This document shows positions 1 through 5,634 of a DNA stretch of 6,897 nucleotides, piece by piece. Location of the stretch: the NCBI GenBank assembly GCA_028679935.1, contig JAJRAL010000031.1:1-6897 (forward strand), read 5' to 3'. A model generated the notes under the pieces. It made no database searches, was not told the DNA's origin, and saw only the letters and a list, made by a program, of their open reading frames with translations. Every line of letters starts with the position of its first letter. Position 1 is the stretch's first letter. Position numbers and translations under genes: made by a program. This stretch comes from Methanomassiliicoccales archaeon (GTDB taxonomy: Archaea; Thermoplasmatota; Thermoplasmata; Methanomassiliicoccales; UBA472).

Positions 1-52
1 CGCACATGAGTATCCCGGGCCTAGTCTCCCCACCGCACGACACGCAGGCCAT
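1..52 (-). CDS. 5' end of a probable zinc-ribbon protein (possibly NMD3-like), cut by the window edge
   Basis: Reading the minus strand from an ATG at 52-50 gives an open frame of 17 complete codons to the window edge, MACVSCGGETRPGILMC. It contains Cys-x-x-Cys (residues 3-6) and a further Cys at 17, the spacing expected for the first half of a zinc ribbon. A weak purine-rich GAGG lies 3 nt before the ATG. The start is 38 nt after the Elp3 stop on the same strand, so it may be the next gene in that operon. Archaeal NMD3-type ribosome export/biogenesis proteins begin with a similar CxxC, but 17 residues cannot separate NMD3 from other zinc-ribbon proteins. Coding status is moderately likely; the family is a guess. 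Confidence 0.45.
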   Translation of the reverse strand, partial: MACVSCGGETRPGILMC

Positions 53-90
53 TTTCCTCGCGGCAAGGATGCGCGGGACCGATTAAGTAA

Positions 91-1644
91 TTATCTGGCT
101 CTGAGCGGCTTGGCCATGTGAGCCCCGGAACGCAGGTAGCCGAGCGACTCGTAGTAGCGGCGCACCCCGACGCCGCTGGTGACCATGATCTCGTTGCAGC
201 CCGCCTCGGCCGCCTGCCTCTCCGCCTCGGCCACCAGGCCCTTGCCGAGGCCGCGGTGCTGCCACTCTCCGCCAGACTTGCCGATCTGCGCCACCAGCCC
301 GAAGACCTTCAGCTCGCGCAGGTGAGCCTCGATGCCATCAGCGTTGATCCTCAACCTCGCGTAGCCGACCAATAGCTCGTCTGGCAGTTCGAGCGCGACG
401 AACCTCTCCTCGCCGCCCGAGGCGCGATAGCTCTCCGTCCTCGTCTCGATCTCCTCCAGCCTCGAGAGCGGAACGCGGTTCAGCCCGACCTCGCGGCAGC
501 GGATGCACCTGCACCTCAGCCCCTGCGAGCGCAGCCTCGCCTTCGCCAGTTCCCGAAGGTGGGATTTGTCCACGCCCGCCTCGATCAGCTGCACCGGGAT
601 GTCCCTCTGGATCCTCTGTATCCTGGCCCACTTCGGCACGAGCGCCTTCATCGCCGCCACGACCTGCGTCGCGCGCTCGGTGTCGTAGGGCTCGTACTCG
701 CCGTGCTTCCAGGAATCGTAGAGCGGCGTGCCCTTGACGACCAGGGTCGGGTAGATCTTCAGCATGTCGGGTCGGAAGCGCTCGTCCTCGAAGACCGTGC
801 GGAACGACTCGATGTCCTTCTCCGGTCCGGCGCCGGGAAGGCCGGGCATGAGGTGGTAGCAGACCTTCAGCCCCTTCTCCTTCGCGACCCTCGTAGCCTC
901 CACCACCTCCTTCACTCCGTGCCCCCGGTGGACGCATCTGAGGATGTTGTCATCCAGTCTCTGGACCCCGAACTCGACGCGCGTCGTGCCGAGGCTCATG
1001 CAGTGTTCCGCCATCGCCTCGTCGAACGTGTCCGGCCTCGTCTCGATTGTCAGGCCGATGCAGCGGTGGGGCGCCGTCTCGTTGAGGGCCTGCGCCTCCG
1101 CGAGATTCAACGAGTCTCGTTCGTTCATCGCGTCGAAGCAGCCCTTGACGAACCATTCTTGGTAGTCGAGGGGTCGCGATGTGAACGTGCCGCCCATCAC
1201 GATCAGGTCGATCTTCCCCGTCGCGTGGCCGATCGCCTCGAGCTGCTCCATTCTCTTTGCAGTTTGGCGATGAGGCTCGAACTGATTCGATATCGCCCTC
1301 CTCGCCGCCGGCTCCTTGCCGGTGTAGGATTGAGGCGAGTCGTTCTCGACGCCCCCAGGGCAGTAGGTGCAACGGCCGTGCGGGCACGGCGCGGGAGAGG
1401 TCATCGTGGCGACCACCGCCACGCCGCTAAGGGTGCGCACAGGCTTGCGGCGCAGCACCTCCTTCACGAGGGGGCGTAGCTCGTCGCTCGCCCTCGCCAG
1501 CGTCTCCGAGTTGGGCGGGAGCGTCTCAAAATGCAGCTCGCGGCAGAGCTGTATCTTCCGCTTCTGCAACTGCGCCTTGTCGGCGATCTTGCCGCTCGCG
1601 ATCTCCGCGAGGAGCGTCTCGTGGAAGTCCACGTCCCCGCCCAT
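91..1644 (-). CDS. elp3: Elp3: tRNA uridine-34 5-carboxymethyl synthase (radical SAM plus acetyltransferase)
   Basis: Elp3 uses acetyl-CoA and a radical-SAM centre to attach a carboxymethyl group at C5 of wobble uridine 34 in certain tRNAs, a cytosolic reaction; archaeal Elp3 can act without other Elongator subunits. The 517-residue product matches archaeal family length. Visible motifs are the 4Fe-4S cluster cysteines C87, C92 and C95 (CPHGRCTYC followed by PGG), the QSYTGKEP segment (105-112), GLTIETRPD (197-205), VEFGVQ (223-228), the zinc-site cluster RCRCIRC (377-383), and a C-terminal GNAT domain (about 415-517) with the acetyl-CoA loop HRGLGKGL (463-470) and RRYYESLGY (495-503). The start at 1644 is chosen because GGAGG lies 4 nt upstream; the frame stays open further upstream, but that sequence is an Arg/Pro-rich shadow of the neighbouring genes. 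An ATG at 1662 is the only close alternative. It is last of the complete genes in the left cluster, 35 nt after the small membrane protein. Confidence 0.96.
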   Translation of the reverse strand: MGGDVDFHETLLAEIASGKIADKAQLQKRKIQLCRELHFETLPPNSETLARASDELRPLVKEVLRRKPVRTLSGVAVVATMTSPAPCPHGRCTYCPGGVENDSPQSYTGKEPAARRAISNQFEPHRQTAKRMEQLEAIGHATGKIDLIVMGGTFTSRPLDYQEWFVKGCFDAMNERDSLNLAEAQALNETAPHRCIGLTIETRPDTFDEAMAEHCMSLGTTRVEFGVQRLDDNILRCVHRGHGVKEVVEATRVAKEKGLKVCYHLMPGLPGAGPEKDIESFRTVFEDERFRPDMLKIYPTLVVKGTPLYDSWKHGEYEPYDTERATQVVAAMKALVPKWARIQRIQRDIPVQLIEAGVDKSHLRELAKARLRSQGLRCRCIRCREVGLNRVPLSRLEEIETRTESYRASGGEERFVALELPDELLVGYARLRINADGIEAHLRELKVFGLVAQIGKSGGEWQHRGLGKGLVAEAERQAAEAGCNEIMVTSGVGVRRYYESLGYLRSGAHMAKPLRAR

Positions 1645-1648
1645 GCGC

Positions 1649-1653
1649 CCTCC
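1649..1653 (-). promoter_or_regulatory. Shine-Dalgarno site that fixes the Elp3 start
   Basis: The minus strand reads CGGAGGGCGC immediately before the ATG at 1644-1642, placing GGAGG 4 nt from the start. The site lies downstream of the alternative ATG at 1662, so it cannot serve that codon. This favours the shorter product. Confidence 0.7.
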
Positions 1654-1679
1654 GTTTATCATCCTGTCGATTCGGCCGA

Positions 1680-1862
1680 CTACGGGGATCGCTCCTTCGC
1701 GATGCCGTAGACGATGCCGACGAGGCTGAAGAGGAGTATGAGCACGCCGGCGCCGGCCAGGAGCACTATGTTGAAGGTCAGCCCGATCACCGAGACGACG
1801 ACAGCGGCGAGGCTGAGGAGGGCGTACAGCTGCCACTCGCTCAGGCCGAGTATCTTCCTCAT
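1680..1862 (-). CDS. Small two-helix membrane protein of unknown function
   Basis: The 60-residue product begins MRKILGLSEWQLYALLSL and is mostly hydrophobic, with two adjacent predicted membrane helices at about residues 11-30 and 33-53 separated by a short FN turn, and a charged KERSP end. I do not recognise a family. It starts 8 nt after the stop of the upstream 100-aa gene and ends 35 nt before the Elp3 start, so it should be co-transcribed with both. No clear Shine-Dalgarno site precedes the ATG at 1862, consistent with translational coupling to the gene before it. The frame is open further upstream, but that part overlaps the 100-aa gene and has the Arg-rich composition of a shadow frame. 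Confidence 0.68.
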   Translation of the reverse strand: MRKILGLSEWQLYALLSLAAVVVSVIGLTFNIVLLAGAGVLILLFSLVGIVYGIAKERSP

Positions 1863-1870
1863 CGATGCAC

Positions 1871-2173
1871 TCAGCCGATGTACTTGTCCTGCTCGTTCGG
1901 CCCCTTCTTCTTGTCCTTCTCCTCCGGTTTGTAGGACAGGACGTCGATCGCGAGAACGGTCATGATGGGCACTATTCTCAGAATGCCTTTCTCTTCCGGC
2001 TTCTCCGGGTCGACCTCTAGCGCGAGAGCGGAGTCGTTGCCGAACTGGGTATAGCCCTTGAACGTGCCGACGGTGACGATCGCCTCCGGCCCGCTGCCCC
2101 GGCTGACGACCTTGTACCTCGAACCCTTCGTCAGATTCATCTCCTCTGAACTCTGGCACCTGACATCGGCCAT
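1871..2173 (-). CDS. Conserved-looking 100-aa soluble protein, possible small beta-barrel
   Basis: The product (MADVRCQSSEE...) has alternating beta-rich segments: RYKVVSRG, AIVTVGTFKGYTQFG, SALALEVD, GILRIVPIMTVLAIDVL. It then ends in a Lys/Glu-rich tail (KPEEKDKKKGPNEQDKYIG). The strand-turn pattern with a G-x-F-x-G-Y motif recalls Sm/SH3-like small barrels, but this is a fold guess and not a family assignment. The ATG at 2173 is preferred because GGAGG sits 7 nt upstream; an ATG at 2179 overlaps the upstream stop as ATGA but lies only 1 nt from that GGAGG. A third candidate, ATG at 2140 (MNLTKG), has a purine run directly abutting it. The gene is tightly coupled to the winged-helix gene upstream and to the membrane protein downstream. 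Confidence 0.8.
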   Translation of the reverse strand: MADVRCQSSEEMNLTKGSRYKVVSRGSGPEAIVTVGTFKGYTQFGNDSALALEVDPEKPEEKGILRIVPIMTVLAIDVLSYKPEEKDKKKGPNEQDKYIG

Positions 2174-2175
2174 CT

Positions 2176-2625
2176 TCATCCCTCCTCGATCAGCTTCTGC
2201 AGGTGGTCGACGGTCTTGCGGTACGAGTCCATCGCCATCTCGACGTTCGCCTCGGTGAAGTTCCAGGCCTTGGACAGGTCCCCGTAGCGGACGCGGTAGC
2301 CCTTCTTCCTCTCCTTGCCCTTCTCCACGTCGACCTCCTCCAGCAGGTCGATGCCCTTGAGCTTGTTCAGATGCCGGTAGATCGTCGGCTTGGTCGTCTT
2401 GAGCTTGGCGGCGAGCTCCTCGACCGTCCAGGCGCGCTTCATGCTGCCGAGGAAGCACTCGAGGAACATCTTGTACGGCACGCTCTCCTGGATGCTCTTC
2501 GCCTCGGTCTTCGGATCGTATCCCTTGGGAAGGTAGCCGATCATCACCAGGAACTGGAGCGCGACATCATCGGCATCGTCCAGCGGTGTGAGCGGCGTGT
2601 TGCTGACAACCTGAAGTTCGAACAT
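2176..2625 (-). CDS. Winged-helix (ArsR-like) DNA-binding regulator
   Basis: The 149-residue product (MFELQVVSNTPLTPLDDADD...) has a helix-turn-helix at about residues 67-98: TVEELAAKLKTTKPTIYRHL followed by NKLKGIDLLEE. A basic wing follows (KGKERKKGYRVRYGD), then a C-terminal helix (about 121-149) suited to dimerisation. This layout is typical of archaeal ArsR/MarR-like winged-helix repressors. No metal-site cysteine pair is obvious, so the signal is unknown. The ATG at 2625 is chosen because GGAG is 8 nt upstream; in-frame alternatives are ATG at 2646 and TTG at 2652. It heads the minus-strand cluster and lies divergent to the ABC importer operon, so it could control either. That regulatory link is inference from position only. 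Confidence 0.85.
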   Translation of the reverse strand: MFELQVVSNTPLTPLDDADDVALQFLVMIGYLPKGYDPKTEAKSIQESVPYKMFLECFLGSMKRAWTVEELAAKLKTTKPTIYRHLNKLKGIDLLEEVDVEKGKERKKGYRVRYGDLSKAWNFTEANVEMAMDSYRKTVDHLQKLIEEG

Positions 2626-2779
2626 TTTATCGGCTCCGGTTATCATTTTCAATCCTAGTTATTGTTTTCCATCGTCTGGAGCTTCTCTGATCGCTCGCGG
2701 CGGCCTTCACGATTGAGAACCCGATGGCAAGGGTCTGGGGCGGAGTCTTTTCCCCGTTAAGGTCACTAGCCCGCTCTTC

Positions 2780-2787
2780 TTGTACAA
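2780..2787. promoter_or_regulatory. TTGTACAA palindrome, possible operator
   Basis: This is a perfect 8-bp inverted repeat about 35 nt upstream of the TATA-like element of the ABC operon. A CTTGT half at 2779-2783 is also mirrored by ACAAG at 2804-2808, giving a longer, gapped symmetry. The location would suit an activator or repressor site, but an 8-bp palindrome can occur by chance and no protein is known to bind it. Confidence 0.25.
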
Positions 2788-2821
2788 CTAGGACACTGAA
2801 TGGACAAGAATAGAGAAGCAA

Positions 2822-2827
2822 TTTATA
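2822..2827 (+). promoter_or_regulatory. Archaeal TATA-like promoter element of the ABC importer operon
   Basis: TTTATA is followed by CC and preceded by a purine-rich AGAAGCA that could act as BRE. An archaeal start site about 25 nt downstream would fall near 2848-2852, leaving a short leader that carries the ribosome site at 2850-2855. The spacing fits, but this is inferred from sequence only. Confidence 0.5.
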
Positions 2828-2849
2828 CCATCCGACCTTTCGAATGATT

Positions 2850-2855
2850 GAGGGG
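2850..2855 (+). promoter_or_regulatory. Shine-Dalgarno site supporting a TTG start
   Basis: GAGGGG ends 9 nt before the TTG at 2865. The nearest upstream ATG (2844) runs into TAG within four codons, and no ATG or GTG start lies in frame before the hydrophobic N-terminal helix, so TTG is the best start for the substrate-binding protein. Confidence 0.6.
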
Positions 2856-2864
2856 TAGATCCCT

Positions 2865-3965
2865 TTGAACAAGAAGATAGCAATTGCAGCAGTACTGGTC
2901 GTTGCGATCGTCGTCGTCGCAGCAGTCGCCGTCATCTTCTGGCCGAAGAGCTCGCAACCGACCAACGTCATTTACTGGACTCAGATTGCGCCCGTGCAGC
3001 AGAAGGCGAACCTCCAGTCGGGAACGGTGCAGGGAGCCGTCAGCTGGGAGCCCTATGTCTCGGACTCGCTGGTCGACGGGACAGCGACCGTAGTTAAGTG
3101 GTCAGGTCAGATCTGGCCTCACCACCCGTGCTGCGTCGTGGCGGTCAGGTACTCGACGACGTTCTCTAAGAACGCCACCGACATGGACCTCGTCGCCCGC
3201 GTGCTGAGGGCGCACATTGATGCCACCAACTGGATCGTGAAGACGTACCAGGAAGGCTCCGGGGCGAACTACACTGCCCTGCTGAATATGGGGGCCGTGT
3301 TCAGCCTGCGCAATACCACCGTGGTCGCATCTGCGCTCGCTGACACCGAGTACGACTACAACCTGACCACGGATGTGAAGGTTGCCCTGACGAACTTCAC
3401 GGAGATGTTCAAGAGCCTCGGGCAGTTCAGCGATCCGAGCAGCTACGGCGGCTACTCCACAGCGTCGGCCTTCATCAACGCGACCGTGGACACGAGCTAC
3501 TTGACCGCGGCGATGTCCGTCACGCCCAGCGCGTCCATACTTGGGACGGTCAGGCTCGGATACCTCAACGGCGACCTTCACCAGTTCGCTCGCGTGGTCG
3601 CGTCGAACACAACCATCTGGGGCGGACAGACGCTGTTTGAGAAGTACGGTGTGCACATCACGTCGCCCGGCCCGTACGCCAACGGTCCGGCGGTCATGGG
3701 CGGCTTCGCGGCAGGCGTGATCGACATGGGATACCTCGGCGCGCCGCCTGCGATCCTGCTGAAGATCAACGCCGGCACCGCGATTGATATCGTTGCGCTG
3801 GCGAATGCGGAAGGCTCGGCGATCATCGCGAAGAGCCCGATCACCAGCCTAGCGGACCTGGTCGGCAAGACCGTGGCAACTCCTGGACCTGGGTCGATAC
3901 AGCACCTCCTCCTGATGTACTACGTGACCCAGCAGGGCTACCAGCTGAAACTCTCGGGGACGTAG
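2865..3965 (+). CDS. ABC importer substrate-binding protein, NMT1/SsuA-like, apparently circularly permuted
   Basis: The 366-residue protein should sit outside the membrane and bind the solute for the adjacent permease and ATPase. Residues 5-25 form an uncleaved anchor or signal helix after MNKK; there is no lipobox Cys. Residues about 34-215 match the usual C-terminal lobe of the family, beginning with the interlobe strand and GTVQGAVSWEPYVSD (53-67; compare GSVDAWVIWDPF in E. coli SsuA). Residues about 226-366 match the usual N-terminal lobe: VRLGYLNGDLHQFA (229-242), FAAGVIDMGYLGAPPAI (281-297), SPITSLADLVGKTVATPGPGS (324-344, two residues trimmed in the family core). The lobe order is therefore reversed. 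Seven N-x-T sequons suggest glycosylation, and Cys89-Cys90 is the only cysteine pair. It starts at TTG behind GAGGGG and is followed after 44 nt by the permease. The substrate (sulfonate, nitrate, taurine, pyrimidine precursor or other) cannot be told from sequence. Confidence 0.9.
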   Translation: MNKKIAIAAVLVVAIVVVAAVAVIFWPKSSQPTNVIYWTQIAPVQQKANLQSGTVQGAVSWEPYVSDSLVDGTATVVKWSGQIWPHHPCCVVAVRYSTTFSKNATDMDLVARVLRAHIDATNWIVKTYQEGSGANYTALLNMGAVFSLRNTTVVASALADTEYDYNLTTDVKVALTNFTEMFKSLGQFSDPSSYGGYSTASAFINATVDTSYLTAAMSVTPSASILGTVRLGYLNGDLHQFARVVASNTTIWGGQTLFEKYGVHITSPGPYANGPAVMGGFAAGVIDMGYLGAPPAILLKINAGTAIDIVALANAEGSAIIAKSPITSLADLVGKTVATPGPGSIQHLLLMYYVTQQGYQLKLSGT

Positions 3966-3971
3966 TCCCCG
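3955..3971 (+). terminator. GC-rich stem-loop across the substrate-binding protein stop codon (possible attenuator or mRNA 3'-end stabiliser)
   Basis: GGGGAC (3956-3961) pairs with GTCCCC (3965-3970) around a GTA loop, and a C-G pair at 3955/3971 extends the stem to 7 bp. The stop codon TAG (3963-3965) is inside it. A pyrimidine- and T-rich run (CCCTTTTCTCCCTTCATTTG) follows up to 3995. Such elements after the first gene of ABC operons often lower expression of the membrane genes relative to the binding protein; whether this one terminates or only stabilises the mRNA is unknown. Confidence 0.45.
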
Positions 3972-4009
3972 CAAACCCTTTTCTCCCTTCATTTGTTTAA
4001 GGTGCCACA

Positions 4010-4831
4010 ATGAGCGACGGGTCGCGCTACCTTTTTGGGATAATAAAGAAGGAACAGGCCAGGTCGCTCTCGATCAAAATCGCGATCACTGTCGCCTCGC
4101 TCGTAGTCTTCATCATCGTCTGGTGGTTGATCGCCCTCCAGCTGGACTTGGCCTACGTGCCGACGCCTGACAAGGTATTCGCAGCCTTCATCGACTCTTT
4201 CCAGACGCCGGACATCGTCCTCGGCACGACGATGTGGGACAACATCGGCGCCAGCCTGGAGCGCTTCGCCATCGGGTTCGCCCTGGCCTTTCTGCTGGCC
4301 CTGCCGATCGGCCTCCTAATGGGCTACTTCCACTTCGCGGACATGTTCCTAATGCCGCTGGTCGAGATCTTCCGCCCGATACCTCCGATAGCGTGGGTGC
4401 CGGTCTTCCTGCTCATCTTCAGCGTGTTCTGGGGACCGGTAATGGTCATCCTCATTGGCGTCTTCTTCCCGTTGCTCTCCAACGTCATCTTCGGCGTCAG
4501 GTCAGTCGACAAATCGCTCATCGACGCGGCCAAGACGATGGGCGCGAAACGGACCCAGATGTTCAGCAAGGTGATCCTCCCGTACACCGTGCCCTACCTG
4601 ATGACCGGTATCACCATCGGCCTCGGGATCGGCTGGATGTGCATCGTCGCGGCGGAGATGATCGGCGCCGTAGGCGGAGGCGTAGGCTACTACATCCAGT
4701 ACACCGAGAACATCGGCAAGTTCGACTACATGTACGCCGGAATGGCCGTCATCGCGATCCTCGGCATACTCACCGTCGGCGTGAGCAGAATCGTCGAGAA
4801 GCAGCTGAACAGAAGGATGGGGATCAAATGA
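4010..4831 (+). CDS. ABC importer permease, SsuC/TauC-like (BPD transport family)
   Basis: The 273-residue inner subunit should form the membrane channel as a homodimer. It has an N-terminal cytosolic stretch (1-22) and about six membrane helices, the first at about 24-44. Family marks are FRPIPPIAWVPVFLL (121-135), typical of nitrate/sulfonate/taurine permeases, and the EAA coupling loop DAAKTMGAKRTQMFSKVILP (172-191) that docks onto the ATPase. Length and motif order are normal, with no sign of truncation. A weak GGTG lies 6 nt before the ATG, downstream of the hairpin at 3955-3971. Its stop overlaps the ATPase start as ATGA (4828-4831), showing translational coupling. It is probably the sole permease, as only one is encoded here. 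Confidence 0.96.
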   Translation: MSDGSRYLFGIIKKEQARSLSIKIAITVASLVVFIIVWWLIALQLDLAYVPTPDKVFAAFIDSFQTPDIVLGTTMWDNIGASLERFAIGFALAFLLALPIGLLMGYFHFADMFLMPLVEIFRPIPPIAWVPVFLLIFSVFWGPVMVILIGVFFPLLSNVIFGVRSVDKSLIDAAKTMGAKRTQMFSKVILPYTVPYLMTGITIGLGIGWMCIVAAEMIGAVGGGVGYYIQYTENIGKFDYMYAGMAVIAILGILTVGVSRIVEKQLNRRMGIK

Positions 4832-5634
4832 TACTCTCGATCCGCAACCTGACCAAGAAGTTCCCCACCGAGGACAAGGACCTCGTGGCAATCCAGGACT
4901 TCAGCCTTGACATCGAGGAGGGGGAGTTCGTCTGTGTGCTCGGCCCATCGGGCTGCGGCAAGACGACGCTGCTCCGCATCATCGCCGGCCTCGAGTCCGC
5001 TTCTGGCGGGGAGATACTCTTCGAGGGCAGGCCGATCGCAGGACCCGGCTCTGACCGAGGTATGGTGTTCCAGGAGTTCGCCCTGCTGCCCTGGAGGAAC
5101 GTCCGCCGTAACATCGAGTTCGGACTGGAGATAAAGAAGGTGCCCCCGGAGGAGAGGAGGAAGATCTCCGACAGGTACATCGACCTCGTCGGGCTGAAAG
5201 GTTTCGAGAGGGCCTACCCATGGTCGCTGAGCGGGGGGATGAAGCAGCGCGTCGGCATCGCCAGGGCGCTCGCGAACGACCCCGCCATCCTGCTCATGGA
5301 CGAACCGTTCGGAGCGCTCGACGCGCAGACGCGCAACCTGATGCAGAAGGAGCTGCTGCGCATCTGGAGGGAAACGAAGAAGACCGTTGTGTTCATCACC
5401 CACTCGGTGGACGAGGCCGTCTACCTCGCGGACCGCATTGTGTTGATGACGTCGAGGCCGGCGACAGTCCGCGGGATAGTCAAGATATCCTGGACCAGGC
5501 CGAGGGACCGCGCCTCCGTCGAGTTCGCCCAGCTGAGGAAGGAGATCCTCGAGCAGCTGGAACGCGAGGTGTCCTGCACTCCGCCGATAATCACGCCTAC
5601 AGAGCTTTCTTCGCCGCAACCTCGATCGCCCTGA
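4828..5634 (+). CDS. ABC importer ATPase, SsuB/TauB-like
   Basis: The 268-residue cytosolic ATPase should power the importer. All key motifs are intact: Walker A GPSGCGKTT (39-47), Q-loop FQEFALLPW (81-89), signature LSGGMKQRVGIARAL (134-148), Walker B ILLMDEP with D-loop FGALD (154-165), and the H-loop His192 in FITHS. FQEFALLPWRNV is typical of the nitrate/sulfonate/taurine class. The ATG is chosen because it overlaps the permease stop and has GGGGA 4 nt upstream; the frame is open far into the permease gene but that is shadow sequence. The last residues (about 249-268, ending TELSSPQPRSP) are Pro/Ser-rich and the final dozen are encoded by DNA antisense to the convergent regulator gene, so this tail is probably a non-conserved extension. 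Confidence 0.97.
   Translation: MILSIRNLTKKFPTEDKDLVAIQDFSLDIEEGEFVCVLGPSGCGKTTLLRIIAGLESASGGEILFEGRPIAGPGSDRGMVFQEFALLPWRNVRRNIEFGLEIKKVPPEERRKISDRYIDLVGLKGFERAYPWSLSGGMKQRVGIARALANDPAILLMDEPFGALDAQTRNLMQKELLRIWRETKKTVVFITHSVDEAVYLADRIVLMTSRPATVRGIVKISWTRPRDRASVEFAQLRKEILEQLEREVSCTPPIITPTELSSPQPRSP

Larger units (their letters stand above)
2626..2864. other. Divergent intergenic control region
   Basis: This 239-nt AT-richer stretch separates the minus-strand regulator cluster from the plus-strand ABC operon and should hold both promoters. On the plus strand a TATA-like TTTATA lies at 2822-2827. On the minus strand the only TATA-like candidate I see is a weak AACAATAAC around 2657-2665. A perfect 8-bp palindrome TTGTACAA lies at 2780-2787. 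No RNA gene was recognised. Confidence 0.6.

Noticed and set aside
1..90. A partial tRNA gene at the left edge
   Set aside because: I found no consistent T-arm, anticodon stem or acceptor pairing on either strand; the zinc-ribbon reading frame explains the region better.
559..1479. A 306-codon open frame on the plus strand across Elp3
   Set aside because: It is antisense to the clearly coding Elp3, has Arg/Leu/Val-rich low-complexity composition and no recognisable motif; long antisense frames are expected at this GC content.
1645..1836. A 64-residue N-terminal extension of Elp3 (open frame up to 1836)
   Set aside because: It is Arg/Pro-rich, overlaps the 60-aa membrane protein gene in another frame, lacks family similarity, and a good GGAGG marks the start at 1644.
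2728..2758. GGGG...CCCC pairing in the intergenic region as a terminator or riboswitch
   Set aside because: Only four pairs with a loop of about 11 nt, and it lies upstream of the predicted transcript start; no known riboswitch motif was recognised.
3984..3999. TTTGTTTAA as an internal promoter for the permease
   Set aside because: A start about 25 nt downstream would fall inside the permease coding region after its ATG at 4010, so it would not give a usable mRNA.
4234..4827. Upstream extension of the ATPase reading frame through the permease gene
   Set aside because: The extension is Arg/His-rich shadow sequence; the ATPase family starts at the ATGA overlap at 4828.
4726..5619. A 297-codon minus-strand open frame over the ATPase gene
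   Set aside because: It is antisense to all conserved ABC ATPase motifs and shows no coherent protein features.
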